Assembly: GCA_041402125.1 (NCBI GenBank)
Contig: JAWKSY010000009.1
Coordinates: 1-64,000 of the forward strand
DNA from: JAWKSY01 sp041402125
GTDB taxonomy: Bacteria; Planctomycetota; GCA-002687715; DRQF01
Reading direction: 5' to 3'
Length of the DNA: 64,000 nt
The translations under genes and the position numbers were made by a program. Of this stretch, positions 24,307 to 33,252 are shown one piece after another. The first letter of the stretch is position 1, and each line of letters starts with the position of its first letter. The notes beneath the pieces were generated by a model. It ran no database searches. It saw only the letters and a list, made by a program, of their open reading frames with translations, and was not told the DNA's origin.

Positions 24307-24825
24307 TCAGCCCCAGCGCTCGCGCAGCCAGGACTCGGCCGTCGCGACCCGACGGTCGAGGTCGAGCCACGACTCGGCGAAATCGGGGCGGAAGGCGCGG
24401 ACGGCGAAGACGACGATCGCCGCGATCAGCGCGAGGCTCCCGATGTAGATCGAGAAGCGGAGCAACCAGAAGACGAGGTAGCCCAGCGCGCGGAAGGGCC
24501 AGAGGAGCCACTCCCAGAGCTTGCGCCCCATCCCGCCCTCGCGACGGCGCTCGGCCGAGACGTGCCGCGCGATCCGGAGCCCCTTCGCCGCGGAGTGGAC
24601 GAGGGGCAGGAGCAGTGAGGCGAGGACGAAGAGCAGGGCGAGGCTCACGCCCGCGAGCAGCGCGTTGCGCCCCAGACCCGCGGGCAGGCGATCCGGGTCG
24701 ACGCGTCCCGTCGTGATCCCCCAGGCGAGCGCCGCCAGTCCGCCGATCGGCAGGATGTTGATCAGGAGCAGGCCGAGGATCCGCCCGCCGAGCGAGCTCT
24801 TCTTGCGATGCGCTTCCCTGACCAT
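24307..24825 (-). CDS. hypothetical membrane protein
   Basis: A 172-residue protein with hydrophobic segments at about 14-37 (ILGLLLINILPIGGLAALAWGI), 53-78 and 112-146 (two helices, ALGYLVFWLLRFSIYIGSLALIAAIVVFAV). A basic N-terminus and an amphipathic cytoplasmic region (ERRREGGMGRKLWEWL) separate the helices. No family recognised. It ends one base beyond the preceding convergent gene's stop and is divergent from the HEAT/VWA gene. Confidence 0.6.
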   Translation of the reverse strand: MVREAHRKKSSLGGRILGLLLINILPIGGLAALAWGITTGRVDPDRLPAGLGRNALLAGVSLALLFVLASLLLPLVHSAAKGLRIARHVSAERRREGGMGRKLWEWLLWPFRALGYLVFWLLRFSIYIGSLALIAAIVVFAVRAFRPDFAESWLDLDRRVATAESWLRERWG

Positions 24826-24945
24826 TCCGGTTCCCCTCGCGACCCATCCGTCCCCGTCGTTCGGAGGCCGCCGCTCTCCGCGACCCTTTCGCCCGACCCG
24901 GGGCTCTATGCTACCCTCGTTCCCGTTCGAACCGATCTCCCGTCA

Positions 24946-24970
24946 CCGGCCCCGCGGCCGGGATTTTTTT
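24946..24970 (+). terminator. Rho-independent terminator in the leader of the HEAT/VWA gene
   Basis: CCGGCC, loop CCGC, and GGCCGG form a six-base stem followed by GA and seven T (24964-24970). It stands 22 bp before the ATG at 24993, downstream of a TATGCT -10-like box at 24907-24912, so it lies inside the likely leader transcript. No plus-strand gene precedes it, so it would act as an attenuator or end a short leader RNA. Confidence 0.6.
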
Positions 24971-24992
24971 GCTCCGACCGGGCTCCTTCGCC

Positions 24993-27323
24993 ATGAAGAT
25001 CCTCCCCTTCCTCGCCGCCCTGGCTCTCGTTCTCGCCGCCCCGCTGCTCCGCGCCCAGGACGCGCCGAGCTTCACCTCGGCGCGCACCGAGCTCCGCCGC
25101 GAGATCGACTCGGACCGCTTCGCGGCGCGCATCGCGGCGATCCGCAACATGGTGAAGACGCGGGACGTCCGCGGCGTCGCCGAGCTCCGCACCGCGATGC
25201 ACAAGGTCCGGAAGGAGATCGAGAAGGGCGAGAAGAAGGCCGAGCCGCTCCTCAAGGAGCGAGGCAAGATCGACGAGGAGATCCAGAAGCGCTTCGGGAC
25301 GAAGTCGTCGATCTCGGCCGGCTCGGTCCAGTCCCTGATCGACAAGAAGAACGAGCTCACGGTCAAGATCCAGGAGCGCGACGAGGAGCTCCGCAAGGAG
25401 CGCCGGACGCTCGACGCGATCCTCGTGGGCATCGGCGACCTCATCGTCTCGCTCGAGCCGGCCGAGGCCGGCGAGGCCACGAACGAACTCATCGATCTCG
25501 CCAAGAAGGTCCGCGACGAGGACGATCGCCTCGTCGCCATCGCGACGCTCGGCTACGTCCGCACGGGCGAGGCGGTGCTGGGACTCGTCGCCCTGGCGCT
25601 GAACGATCGCGATCCCGTGACGCGGATCGGCGCCCTCGACGCGCTCGCCGAGCAGGGCGACTCGCGCGGCGCCGATGCGGCCGTCGCCGCCCTCGACGAC
25701 GAGTTCTGGCAGGTCCGCGCCGCCGCCATCCGCTCCCTGTCGCGCTTCGGCAACATCGGCGCCATCGATCGGCTCGTCACCCTCGTCGACAAGGAGGAGG
25801 GTCGCCTGCGCGACGACGTCCTCGACGCGCTCCGCTCGATGACCGGCGTGGACTACCGCGAGAACGGCACGCTCTGGGAGAAGTGGTGGACCGACAAGCG
25901 CGCGCCGCTGAGCGAGGCGCTCGAGGGCCTCGCCTCCGACGTCCCCGCGGTGCGCGCCCAGGCGCGCGAGGTCGTCCGCGACGAGGGCTTCCTCCTCGGG
26001 GTGCGCCGCCTGCTCGACGCCCGCGGCGTTTCCAGCAACGCGGTGCGACGGGAGGAGGCCCGCCGCCGGGTCGATCCCGAGGTCGCCAACACGCCCGCGC
26101 CCGGCGGGGTCGAGGGCGTGGCGAACGAGGACCAGGAGCTCGAGAGCTTCCTCGACGCCGTCGGAGGCGCGATCGCCGGACGACCGGAGGAGATCCGCGA
26201 CGAGGCGGTCGAGCGCCTCCTCCTCGCGCCCCGGGCCCGCACGACCGACGACGCGAAGCGCGCCCTCCTCACCCGACTCGTCGGGCGGAGCGGTTCGCCG
26301 AAGGCGGCGCGCTTCCTCGCCGAGGTCCTCGCGAGGGGCTCGAGCGACACCCCGGCCGCCCGGGAGATCCGGCTCGCCGCGGTCGAGGGGCTCGGTTACT
26401 GCGCCCGCGCCGAGGACCTCCCGCTCCTCGCCCGTCTCTTCGGCCAGGATTCCCCCGACAAGGACGTCCTGACGGCCGCGGCCCGCTCCCTCGGACGCAT
26501 CGGCACGAAGGCGGCCGCGCGTCAGCTCCTGAACGCGCTCGGCGAGATCGCGAGCCGTCGGGACGACGCCGTCTACGCCGGCGCCCGGAAGGTCATCGGC
26601 GACGAGCTGCGCCGCCTGACGGGCACCTCGACGGGCGACGACTACAAGGAGTGGCTCGCCTGGTGGAAGGAGAACGGCGAGACCCTCGAGACCGAGCGCG
26701 ACAAGGCCGTCGCGAAGGCGGGTCAGAAGGAGGCCTCGCCGGAGGAGGACGGTCGCTACGGCTTCTACGGCATCAAGACGAACTCGAAGCGCCTCTGCTT
26801 CGTGCTGGACGTCAGCGGGAGCATGAACGAGCCCGCCGAGTACGGCGGTTCCGGCCAGACGAAGATCGAGGTGGCGAAGGAGGAGCTCGGCAAGGCGATC
26901 TCCGCCATGCCCGAGGACGCCGAGTTCAACATCATCATCTACGCGACGGACTTCACGCTCTGGCAGAAGAAGCTCGTCCCGGCGGACGCGAAGAACAAGG
27001 CCGCCGCGAAGGCCTGGGTGGCGAAGATCGCGGCCAACGGCTCGACGAACATCTACGACGCGCTCGCCAAGGCCTTCGAGTTCGCGGGCCGCGGAACCTT
27101 CGACAAGGCCTACAAGACCGCGCTCGACACGATCTTCTTCCTCTCCGACGGCCAGCCCACGGCGGGTCGCATCCTGAGCACGCCCGAGATCTTCCGGGAG
27201 ATCGTGGAGCTCAACAAGCTGCGCCGCGTGGTGATCCACACCATCGGCGTCGGACGCGATCACGACGCCAACTTCATGCGGCTGCTCGCCGAGGAGACGG
27301 GCGGGCAGTACGTCGCCCGCTGA
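24993..27323 (+). CDS. exported HEAT-repeat and von Willebrand factor A domain protein
   Basis: A 776-residue protein with a signal peptide (MKILPFLAALALVLAAPLLRAQDA), a coiled-coil region (about 60-140), then HEAT-like repeats (about 150-290, 360-560; for example EFWQVRAAAIRSLSRFGNIGAIDRLV and IRLAAVEGLGYC). The C-terminal vWA domain (about 590-776) has an intact MIDAS site: LDVSGSMN, then STNIYDAL (Thr), then LSDGQPT (Asp). It resembles secreted or periplasmic adhesion or scaffold proteins common in planctomycetes. The first Met in the frame (24969) is rejected because it falls within the T-run of the leader terminator. A ribosome binding site is not obvious. Partner unknown. Confidence 0.85.
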   Translation: MKILPFLAALALVLAAPLLRAQDAPSFTSARTELRREIDSDRFAARIAAIRNMVKTRDVRGVAELRTAMHKVRKEIEKGEKKAEPLLKERGKIDEEIQKRFGTKSSISAGSVQSLIDKKNELTVKIQERDEELRKERRTLDAILVGIGDLIVSLEPAEAGEATNELIDLAKKVRDEDDRLVAIATLGYVRTGEAVLGLVALALNDRDPVTRIGALDALAEQGDSRGADAAVAALDDEFWQVRAAAIRSLSRFGNIGAIDRLVTLVDKEEGRLRDDVLDALRSMTGVDYRENGTLWEKWWTDKRAPLSEALEGLASDVPAVRAQAREVVRDEGFLLGVRRLLDARGVSSNAVRREEARRRVDPEVANTPAPGGVEGVANEDQELESFLDAVGGAIAGRPEEIRDEAVERLLLAPRARTTDDAKRALLTRLVGRSGSPKAARFLAEVLARGSSDTPAAREIRLAAVEGLGYCARAEDLPLLARLFGQDSPDKDVLTAAARSLGRIGTKAAARQLLNALGEIASRRDDAVYAGARKVIGDELRRLTGTSTGDDYKEWLAWWKENGETLETERDKAVAKAGQKEASPEEDGRYGFYGIKTNSKRLCFVLDVSGSMNEPAEYGGSGQTKIEVAKEELGKAISAMPEDAEFNIIIYATDFTLWQKKLVPADAKNKAAAKAWVAKIAANGSTNIYDALAKAFEFAGRGTFDKAYKTALDTIFFLSDGQPTAGRILSTPEIFREIVELNKLRRVVIHTIGVGRDHDANFMRLLAEETGGQYVAR

Positions 27324-27332
27324 GGCGGGCGG

Positions 27333-28454
27333 TCAGTGATCGAGGAGGGCGAGGATCTCATCCCCGTACTTCTCGACGCGGCGCCCGGTGATGTAGGGGA
27401 TCGCGGCGAGCTCGTCGCGCGTCCGCGGGCGACGCTCGACGATGTCGACCATCGCGTGCTTCGGCATCACCACGACGGAGGCGAGGTTCTCGCGCTTCGC
27501 GGCCTTTGCGCGCCAGCGGCGGAGTTCCTCCGCCAGCTCCCGCTTCTCCTCCGCGTCGGGCTCGGGCGGCGCGCGCCGCGGGATCTCGATCTCGCCGTCC
27601 CGCGCCGCGCGCAGGGCCTCGAGGATGTCGGCGCCGTGGCGCGCGACGGTCTTCGCCCAGCGCCGATCGCGCCCGAGCTCGCGCGCCGTCCGGGGCAGAT
27701 CGCGGGCCACCGCGAGCAGGAACTCGTTGTTCATGACCTTGTAGGCCGGGAGGTCCCTCTGCCGGGCGATGCGGTCGCGCAGGAGGAACAGCGCCTTGAG
27801 GGCCGGTCGCGACGCGGGCGGGAGATCGCGGGCGCCCTTGATGCGGCGCCAGCCCTCGTCGTCGAAGGGACGGTCGACCCAGACCTGGGTGGTCAGCCAG
27901 TCGCACTCCGCCTCGTACTCCTCGAGGAGATCCGCCTCCTCGAGCTCCCGATCGAGGATCTCCTCGAGGTCGGCGAGATGTCGGACGTCGGCCGCCATGT
28001 ACTCGAGGTACTTCTCCTCGAGGGGTCGCAGGGCCCAGTTGTGCCGGGTGAGGGACTTGTCCATCCGCACCCCGAAGAACTCCTCGCAGAGCGCGGCGAG
28101 GCCGAGGCTCGTCCGACCCACGAACTGGGCCGCGACCATGGTGTCGAAGAGTCCGTCGAAGCGCAGGTCGAAGTCCCGGGAGAGGCAGAGGACGTCGTAG
28201 TCGGCGCCGTGCAGGATCTTGAGCGTCTCCGGATCGGCGAAGACCGGCCGCAGCGGGGCCAGGTCGCGGAGCCGGATCGTGTCCACGAGGAAGATCTCGC
28301 CCTCGCACTCGATCTGCAGGTAGCAGACCTTCTCGAAGTAGCAGTGGAGGCTGTCCGACTCGGTGTCGACGCCGATGAGGGGAGCGCCCTCGAGGCTGCG
28401 CGCGAGCTCGTGCAGGGCCTCCGGGGTCTCCACGTGGTGGATGCGCTCGGTCAC
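27333..28454 (-). CDS. rnd: ribonuclease D
   Basis: A 373-residue 3'-5' exoribonuclease acting on tRNA 3' ends. The DEDDy catalytic set is visible: GVDTESD (D30, E32), LKILHGADYDV (Asp) and YLEYMAADVRHL (Tyr and Asp). An HRDC-like helical domain spans about 210-290, and a second C-terminal one (EEKRELAEELRRWRAKAAKRENLASVVVMPKHAMVDI) follows. The length and domain order match Rnd of about 370-390 residues. It is convergent with the HEAT/VWA gene, 9 bp apart, and divergent from the large sensor kinase. Confidence 0.93.
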   Translation of the reverse strand: MTERIHHVETPEALHELARSLEGAPLIGVDTESDSLHCYFEKVCYLQIECEGEIFLVDTIRLRDLAPLRPVFADPETLKILHGADYDVLCLSRDFDLRFDGLFDTMVAAQFVGRTSLGLAALCEEFFGVRMDKSLTRHNWALRPLEEKYLEYMAADVRHLADLEEILDRELEEADLLEEYEAECDWLTTQVWVDRPFDDEGWRRIKGARDLPPASRPALKALFLLRDRIARQRDLPAYKVMNNEFLLAVARDLPRTARELGRDRRWAKTVARHGADILEALRAARDGEIEIPRRAPPEPDAEEKRELAEELRRWRAKAAKRENLASVVVMPKHAMVDIVERRPRTRDELAAIPYITGRRVEKYGDEILALLDH

Positions 28455-28615
28455 GGCCGGGGCCCGATGGAGGTTCGCCCGGAACCGATCGCCGGGTCAC
28501 GGTCGGCACGAACGCGAAGGATGGGCGTCATCGGATCTCCGCGGACACGGGTGCGGGTCGGCGCTTTCGCGGAAGGGACCGGAGCGCGGGCCCCATTAAA
28601 TCCGATGAAGAGAGG

Positions 28616-31600
28616 ATGGGAAACTCGGGAGACCTGAAAACCGGGCCGTTCACGGGCCTGATCGGAACCCTGGCGGCACTGGGACTTCCGGCCGCCCTGC
28701 TGCTCGGACTCGGCTGGGCGGACGAGGACCGGGGCTCCGTCCTCTCCGCCGTGCTCCCGGCGCTCTCCCTGGCGAGCTTCCTCGCCCTCTTCACCCGAGG
28801 CGGCGTCGCCTTCCACACCCGGTCGACCCTCGCGAGTCTGGCGTTCCTGTGGTTCGGCCTGGCCGGGCTCTCCCACGCCCTGAGCCTGAACCTCGCCTTC
28901 GGCAGCGCCCCGCCCGACTTCCAGGGCCTCGAGGGGCTCTGGGTCCTCATCACCGCGGTGATCTTCGGCCTCTCCGGGCACGCCGGGGTCCGGGAGCGCC
29001 TCCGCCCCCTGACGCGTCGGCCGGAGGGCCTCGTCGCGGCGGGGCTGCCGGCGCTCGTGGTCCCGATCCTGCTTCCCCGCGTCCTGGGCTTTGACGTCTG
29101 CTCCCGGCTGCCGGAGGCCGGCCCGGCCCTCGCCGCCGGCGCCTTCTTCGCCCTGGGCGGCCTGCTGCGCCTCCCCCGCGTCCTCGCCAACCCCCGTCCC
29201 GCCGTCCTCGCGCTCGCCCTGGCCGGGATCGCGGGCGCGATCGAACGCTTCTGGGTGGTCGCGCAGCCGGGGGACCCGAACGCCCGCTTCCTCGCGCTCT
29301 GGGTCGTCGCGCCCCCGGTTATCGGCACCCTCGTCGAGGATCTGGCCTGGATCCGCCGGTCCTCGCACGCCCGGCTGCGCGCCTCGCTCCTCGCGATGAG
29401 CTGTCTCGTGGGCGCCGGCTGCGCCCTCCTGAGCCTGGAGGTCTCGGCCGGGCCGCGCCGCGAATCGGAGCGCGCGCACCGCGTGGAGATCCGCGAGGGT
29501 TACCTCGAGCTCCAGCGACTCCTCCTCCGTCAGGCGGATGCCCGCGGCGCCGAGGAAGTCCTCCGCCAGGCCGCGGCCGAGCTGGAACGGAGCGACCCGG
29601 TGGCGCGCCGCGAGGGACTGGTGGCCGCCATCGAGACCCTCCTCGCCGCGCCCCGTCCCCTCGAACGCCAGCGCCTCGCGGCCCGCCTCGGCGAGCGCGC
29701 CTCGGAGGAGGCCCAGCGCGGCGACGAAGCCGTGCGACGCGCCGAGTCGGACGCCCTGCGCCGGGGCCGGCTGCCCATCCTCCTCATCGTCGCGGGATGC
29801 GGCCTCGCGGTCCTCCTGGTGACGGTGACCAGTCGCCGGGTCGTCTCGCGCCTCGACGACCTCGTCCAGGCGACCCGACACTGGTCCGCCGGCGATCTCG
29901 ATCGACGCGTGGTCTCGACCGCCGACGACGAGATCGGCCGCCTCAGCTTCGCGTTCAACGCGATGGCCGAACGCCTCGCCCTCCAGAAGCGCGAGCTGCT
30001 CGTCCTCGCCGAGGCGGTGCAGGGTTCCACGGAACCGATGGCGCTCCTCGACGATCGGCTGCGCGTCCGCTTCGTCAACTCGGCCTTCCTGCGCCGGACC
30101 GGCCGCGTCGCCCTGGGCATCGTCGGTCGCCCCTGCGCCACGATCATCGCCGACGCGACGAACGATGGGTTCGCCGACGACGTCTGCCGGGCGCTCGGGG
30201 CGAAGGACCGCTTCTCCGCCGACGTCGAGCTCCTGAACGGCGACGGCCAGCGCATCGAGACGCGCCTCACCGTCTCGCGCGTCGACAGCCAGCCCGAATC
30301 GCGCGGCTACCTCGCCGTCTTCCGGGACGTCTCCGCGATGCGCCAGCTCGAGCGGGAGCGCTCGGAGTTCACGCGGAGCATGGTCGCCATCAACCGCGCG
30401 GCGCAGCGCCTCGTCGACGACCTCGAGTCGATCGATCTCCGGCGCGAGACCGTCGAGCTCCTCCACTCCGAGTTCGGCGTCGAATCCCGGATCTGGCTGC
30501 TCCCCGCCGACGGCGACGAGATGATCCTCGCCGCGAGCTCGCTCGACGTCGGGGACGCCGAGATCACGACCCCGGTCGGCGAGGGACTGGCGGGCTGCGT
30601 CGCCGTCAATCGCCAGCCGCTCGTCTGCGTCGAACCCGATCGATCGCGTCGGCTCTTCTCGGCCACGACGCGCGGCTTCTCGTTCCTGGGTCCGCAGGGG
30701 GCCTTCCCCCTCATCGGCAACGGCCGCGTTCTCGGCGTCCTCGAGATGACCCTGCCCGACCAGGGTCACGGTCGATCGGTCGAGGCCCTCGTTCTCCTCG
30801 CCCGGATCCTGAGCGGCGCCCTCGCCAACGCCGAGCTCTACCGACGCTCGAACGAGCAGCGCGAGCAGCTCCACCGCCTGGCGCGGAGACTCGAGCGCGC
30901 GAAGACGCGCCTCGAGCTCAACGCCTCCGACCTGGAGGCGGCGAACGCGAAGCTCGTCGAGGCGGGCCGCGCCCAGTCCCTCTTCCTCAGCACCGCGTCG
31001 CACGAGCTGCGCACGCCGGTGAGTTCGGTGCTCGGTCTTCTGAACCTCGTGCTGGACGGCGGGGCGCGCGACGAGGACGACGCCCGCGACCTCGTGCGCC
31101 ACGCGCGCGACTGCGGCGTCCATCTCCTTCGCGTGGTGAACGACGTCCTCGACATCGCGAGGATCGAGGCGGGCCGCCTGGAGATCGACTGCCTCGACGC
31201 GCCGCTCGCGGTCGCCTTCGACGAGACGCGGGCCCTCGCGGGCATCACGACGCTCGACCGCCCGATCGACGTCCGGTTCGAGGATCCGGGTCCGCTCGCG
31301 GTCTACGCCGACCCGCACCGCGTCGTGCAGATCCTCGTCAACCTCGTCGGCAACGCGCTGAAGTTCACGCCCGAGGGTCGGATCACGATCGAGGTCGCGG
31401 ACCGGAGCGCGCGCGGCTTCGTCGAGATCGCGGTGGTCGACACCGGCATCGGCCTGGACCCCGAGGAGTGCGGCCGCGTCTTCGACGTCTTCACGCAGGC
31501 CGACGGTTCGGACACGCGCGCCTTCGGCGGCAGCGGTCTCGGGCTCGCCATCTCCCGACGTCTCGCGGGCATGATGGGCGGCACCCTCCGCCTCGAGAGC

Positions 31601-32098
31601 GAGGGACCCGGCCGCGGCGCGCGCTGCGTCCTGACCCTGCCCCGGGCGCGCGAGGGCGCGGTGCTCGCGCGCCGCATCCTGGCGCGGAGCGAGGGCGAAC
31701 TCCGCGGACGCGTGCTCCTCGTCGACGGCGACCCGCGCTTCCTCGACGAGATCGGCGACCGCATCGCGGCCGAGGGCTGGCAGGTCCTCCGCGCCGAGAC
31801 GGCGGACGATGCGCGGGAGATCGCGATCACGACGCGGCCGGACTGGATCCTGGCGGAGTTCGCCCTGCCGCACGCCTCCGGGGCGCGGCTCGAGACCGGT
31901 TTCGACCTCGGTCGCGATCTCCTCGAGGACGACACGCTCGCGGAGTCGCGGTTCGCCATCCTCACCGGTCTCGACCCGGAGCGCGATCCGCTGCGGGGCG
32001 CGCGCGCGGCCTCGGCCGGACTCCGGGTCTTCGACAAGACCGACCTCGACGCGCTCGTCGCCGCCCTGCCCGGGCGCCGCCCGCTCGCGAAGGCCTGA
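28616..32098 (+). CDS. hybrid sensor histidine kinase with 7TM-like input, HAMP, PAS, GAF and a variant receiver
   Basis: A 1160-residue inner-membrane kinase. Residues about 10-270 carry seven or more hydrophobic segments, followed by an extracytoplasmic helical region and a helix at about 385-405. HAMP (about 405-460), PAS (about 465-590, WLxDDRLRVRFVNSAFLRRTG pattern) and GAF (about 600-745) precede HisKA, where the phospho-acceptor is H796 in SHELRTP. HATPase boxes (VNLVGNALKFTPEG, VDTGIGLDPEE, GGSGLGLAISR) run to about 1015. The terminal receiver-like domain (about 1035-1155) keeps VDGDP, ILTG and FDKTD, but the acceptor Asp is replaced by E1081 in WILAEFALP. It faces a response-regulator diguanylate cyclase gene, a probable partner. 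Confidence 0.9.
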   Translation: MGNSGDLKTGPFTGLIGTLAALGLPAALLLGLGWADEDRGSVLSAVLPALSLASFLALFTRGGVAFHTRSTLASLAFLWFGLAGLSHALSLNLAFGSAPPDFQGLEGLWVLITAVIFGLSGHAGVRERLRPLTRRPEGLVAAGLPALVVPILLPRVLGFDVCSRLPEAGPALAAGAFFALGGLLRLPRVLANPRPAVLALALAGIAGAIERFWVVAQPGDPNARFLALWVVAPPVIGTLVEDLAWIRRSSHARLRASLLAMSCLVGAGCALLSLEVSAGPRRESERAHRVEIREGYLELQRLLLRQADARGAEEVLRQAAAELERSDPVARREGLVAAIETLLAAPRPLERQRLAARLGERASEEAQRGDEAVRRAESDALRRGRLPILLIVAGCGLAVLLVTVTSRRVVSRLDDLVQATRHWSAGDLDRRVVSTADDEIGRLSFAFNAMAERLALQKRELLVLAEAVQGSTEPMALLDDRLRVRFVNSAFLRRTGRVALGIVGRPCATIIADATNDGFADDVCRALGAKDRFSADVELLNGDGQRIETRLTVSRVDSQPESRGYLAVFRDVSAMRQLERERSEFTRSMVAINRAAQRLVDDLESIDLRRETVELLHSEFGVESRIWLLPADGDEMILAASSLDVGDAEITTPVGEGLAGCVAVNRQPLVCVEPDRSRRLFSATTRGFSFLGPQGAFPLIGNGRVLGVLEMTLPDQGHGRSVEALVLLARILSGALANAELYRRSNEQREQLHRLARRLERAKTRLELNASDLEAANAKLVEAGRAQSLFLSTASHELRTPVSSVLGLLNLVLDGGARDEDDARDLVRHARDCGVHLLRVVNDVLDIARIEAGRLEIDCLDAPLAVAFDETRALAGITTLDRPIDVRFEDPGPLAVYADPHRVVQILVNLVGNALKFTPEGRITIEVADRSARGFVEIAVVDTGIGLDPEECGRVFDVFTQADGSDTRAFGGSGLGLAISRRLAGMMGGTLRLESEGPGRGARCVLTLPRAREGAVLARRILARSEGELRGRVLLVDGDPRFLDEIGDRIAAEGWQVLRAETADDAREIAITTRPDWILAEFALPHASGARLETGFDLGRDLLEDDTLAESRFAILTGLDPERDPLRGARAASAGLRVFDKTDLDALVAALPGRRPLAKA

Positions 32099-32201
32099 AT
32101 CGAGCCGGACCGGGACTCACGGACGAACGACCCGACGGCTCGCGGACGGCGTCCGCGGCGCGGTCGGGCCTCGATGCGAGTTCGTGGGGGTCGGAACGCG
32201 G

Positions 32202-33128
32202 TCAGTCGGTCCGGGCGTGGTGCTCGGCCTTCATCGCGTACAGACCGGCGTCGGCCCGACGGATGAGGTCCTCGGAGCTCTCGAAGGTGTCGGGGCGCAG
32301 CCCCGCGAGACCGAAGCTCAGGCCCAGGGCGTAGGACGCCCCGTCGAAGACGACGGGCTCGGCCCGGAGCCGCACGAGGATGCGCTCCATGACGATCTCG
32401 GCCGCCTCGACCGGCGTCTCCAGGAAGACCACCGCAAACTCGTCGCCGCCGACGCGACCGATGAGGTCCTGGCAGCGGCAGCACTCGGCGATGATCCGGG
32501 CGACGTGACGGAGGGCGGAGTCGCCGGCGAGGTGTCCCGCGCCGTCGTTGATGTCCTTGAAGTGATCGAGGTCGATCATCGCCACCGTGAGCGGGTGGCG
32601 GAAGCGACGGGCGCGCTCGATCTCCCCGTCGAGTCCGCTGCGCAGGGCCTCGACGTTGAGGAGGCCCGTGAGCGAATCCGTCCGGGCCCGGCGGACGAGC
32701 TCCTTCTGGAGGTTGCGGATGCGCAGTCCGGCCTGGACGCGCGCCGCCAGCTCGTCGTGGTTCTGCTCCTTGCCGAGGTAGTCGTCGGCGCCGCGCTGCA
32801 GGCCCTCGATCCTCTCGGAGCGTTCGGTGCGGTTGGAGAGGATGATGAGATAGGTGCCGGCGAGCGTGTCGTCGCGGCGGATCGCCTCGCAGAGGCTCGG
32901 TCCGTCGAGTCCCGGCATCATCCAGTCGGTCACGACCACGTCCGGGCAGTGCCGGCGGGCGAGTTCGAGGCCACGTCGGCCGTCGCCGGCCTCGATGACG
33001 CGCAGCCCCTCCATCTCCAGCCGTCGCCGGACGATCAGCGCGCAGGCCGGATCGTCCTCGACCACGAGGACCAACGGCGTCTCGGCGGCGCTGGGTGCGC
33101 ACCTGGAGCTCGGGTCGTGACTTGCCAT
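32202..33128 (-). CDS. response regulator with REC and GGDEF domains (diguanylate cyclase)
   Basis: A 308-residue two-domain protein. The N-terminal receiver has VVEDDP acidic pocket, phospho-acceptor Asp in VVVTDWMMPG, and a Lys in GKEQN; the usual Thr before the alpha-4 region is Ser (ILSNRT). The C-terminal domain has the active GGDEF motif (RVGGDEFAVVF) and an intact RxxD inhibitory site (RCQD five residues before it), so it should synthesise c-di-GMP with product inhibition. The ATG at 33128 was chosen because the frame upstream is a low-complexity extension. It is convergent with the hybrid kinase and so may be its output. Confidence 0.88.
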   Translation of the reverse strand: MASHDPSSRCAPSAAETPLVLVVEDDPACALIVRRRLEMEGLRVIEAGDGRRGLELARRHCPDVVVTDWMMPGLDGPSLCEAIRRDDTLAGTYLIILSNRTERSERIEGLQRGADDYLGKEQNHDELAARVQAGLRIRNLQKELVRRARTDSLTGLLNVEALRSGLDGEIERARRFRHPLTVAMIDLDHFKDINDGAGHLAGDSALRHVARIIAECCRCQDLIGRVGGDEFAVVFLETPVEAAEIVMERILVRLRAEPVVFDGASYALGLSFGLAGLRPDTFESSEDLIRRADAGLYAMKAEHHARTD

Positions 33129-33252
33129 CAACCCCTCATCGACCGGAGATCGGGGGGCCCATGAGAGTGCATGAAAAACCGGGGCGCCGGGCGGAGGGCC
33201 GGGCCGTGAGGCATCGCGAGTCCTTGTCTCCACCCGGTTTGCGGCCGCGCGA

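Noticed and set aside
28451..31873. A very long minus-strand open frame (over 1,100 codons) opposite the sensor kinase
   Set aside because: Its Glu/Arg/Ala-rich low-complexity composition is typical of antisense frames in GC-rich DNA; the plus strand holds clear kinase motifs.
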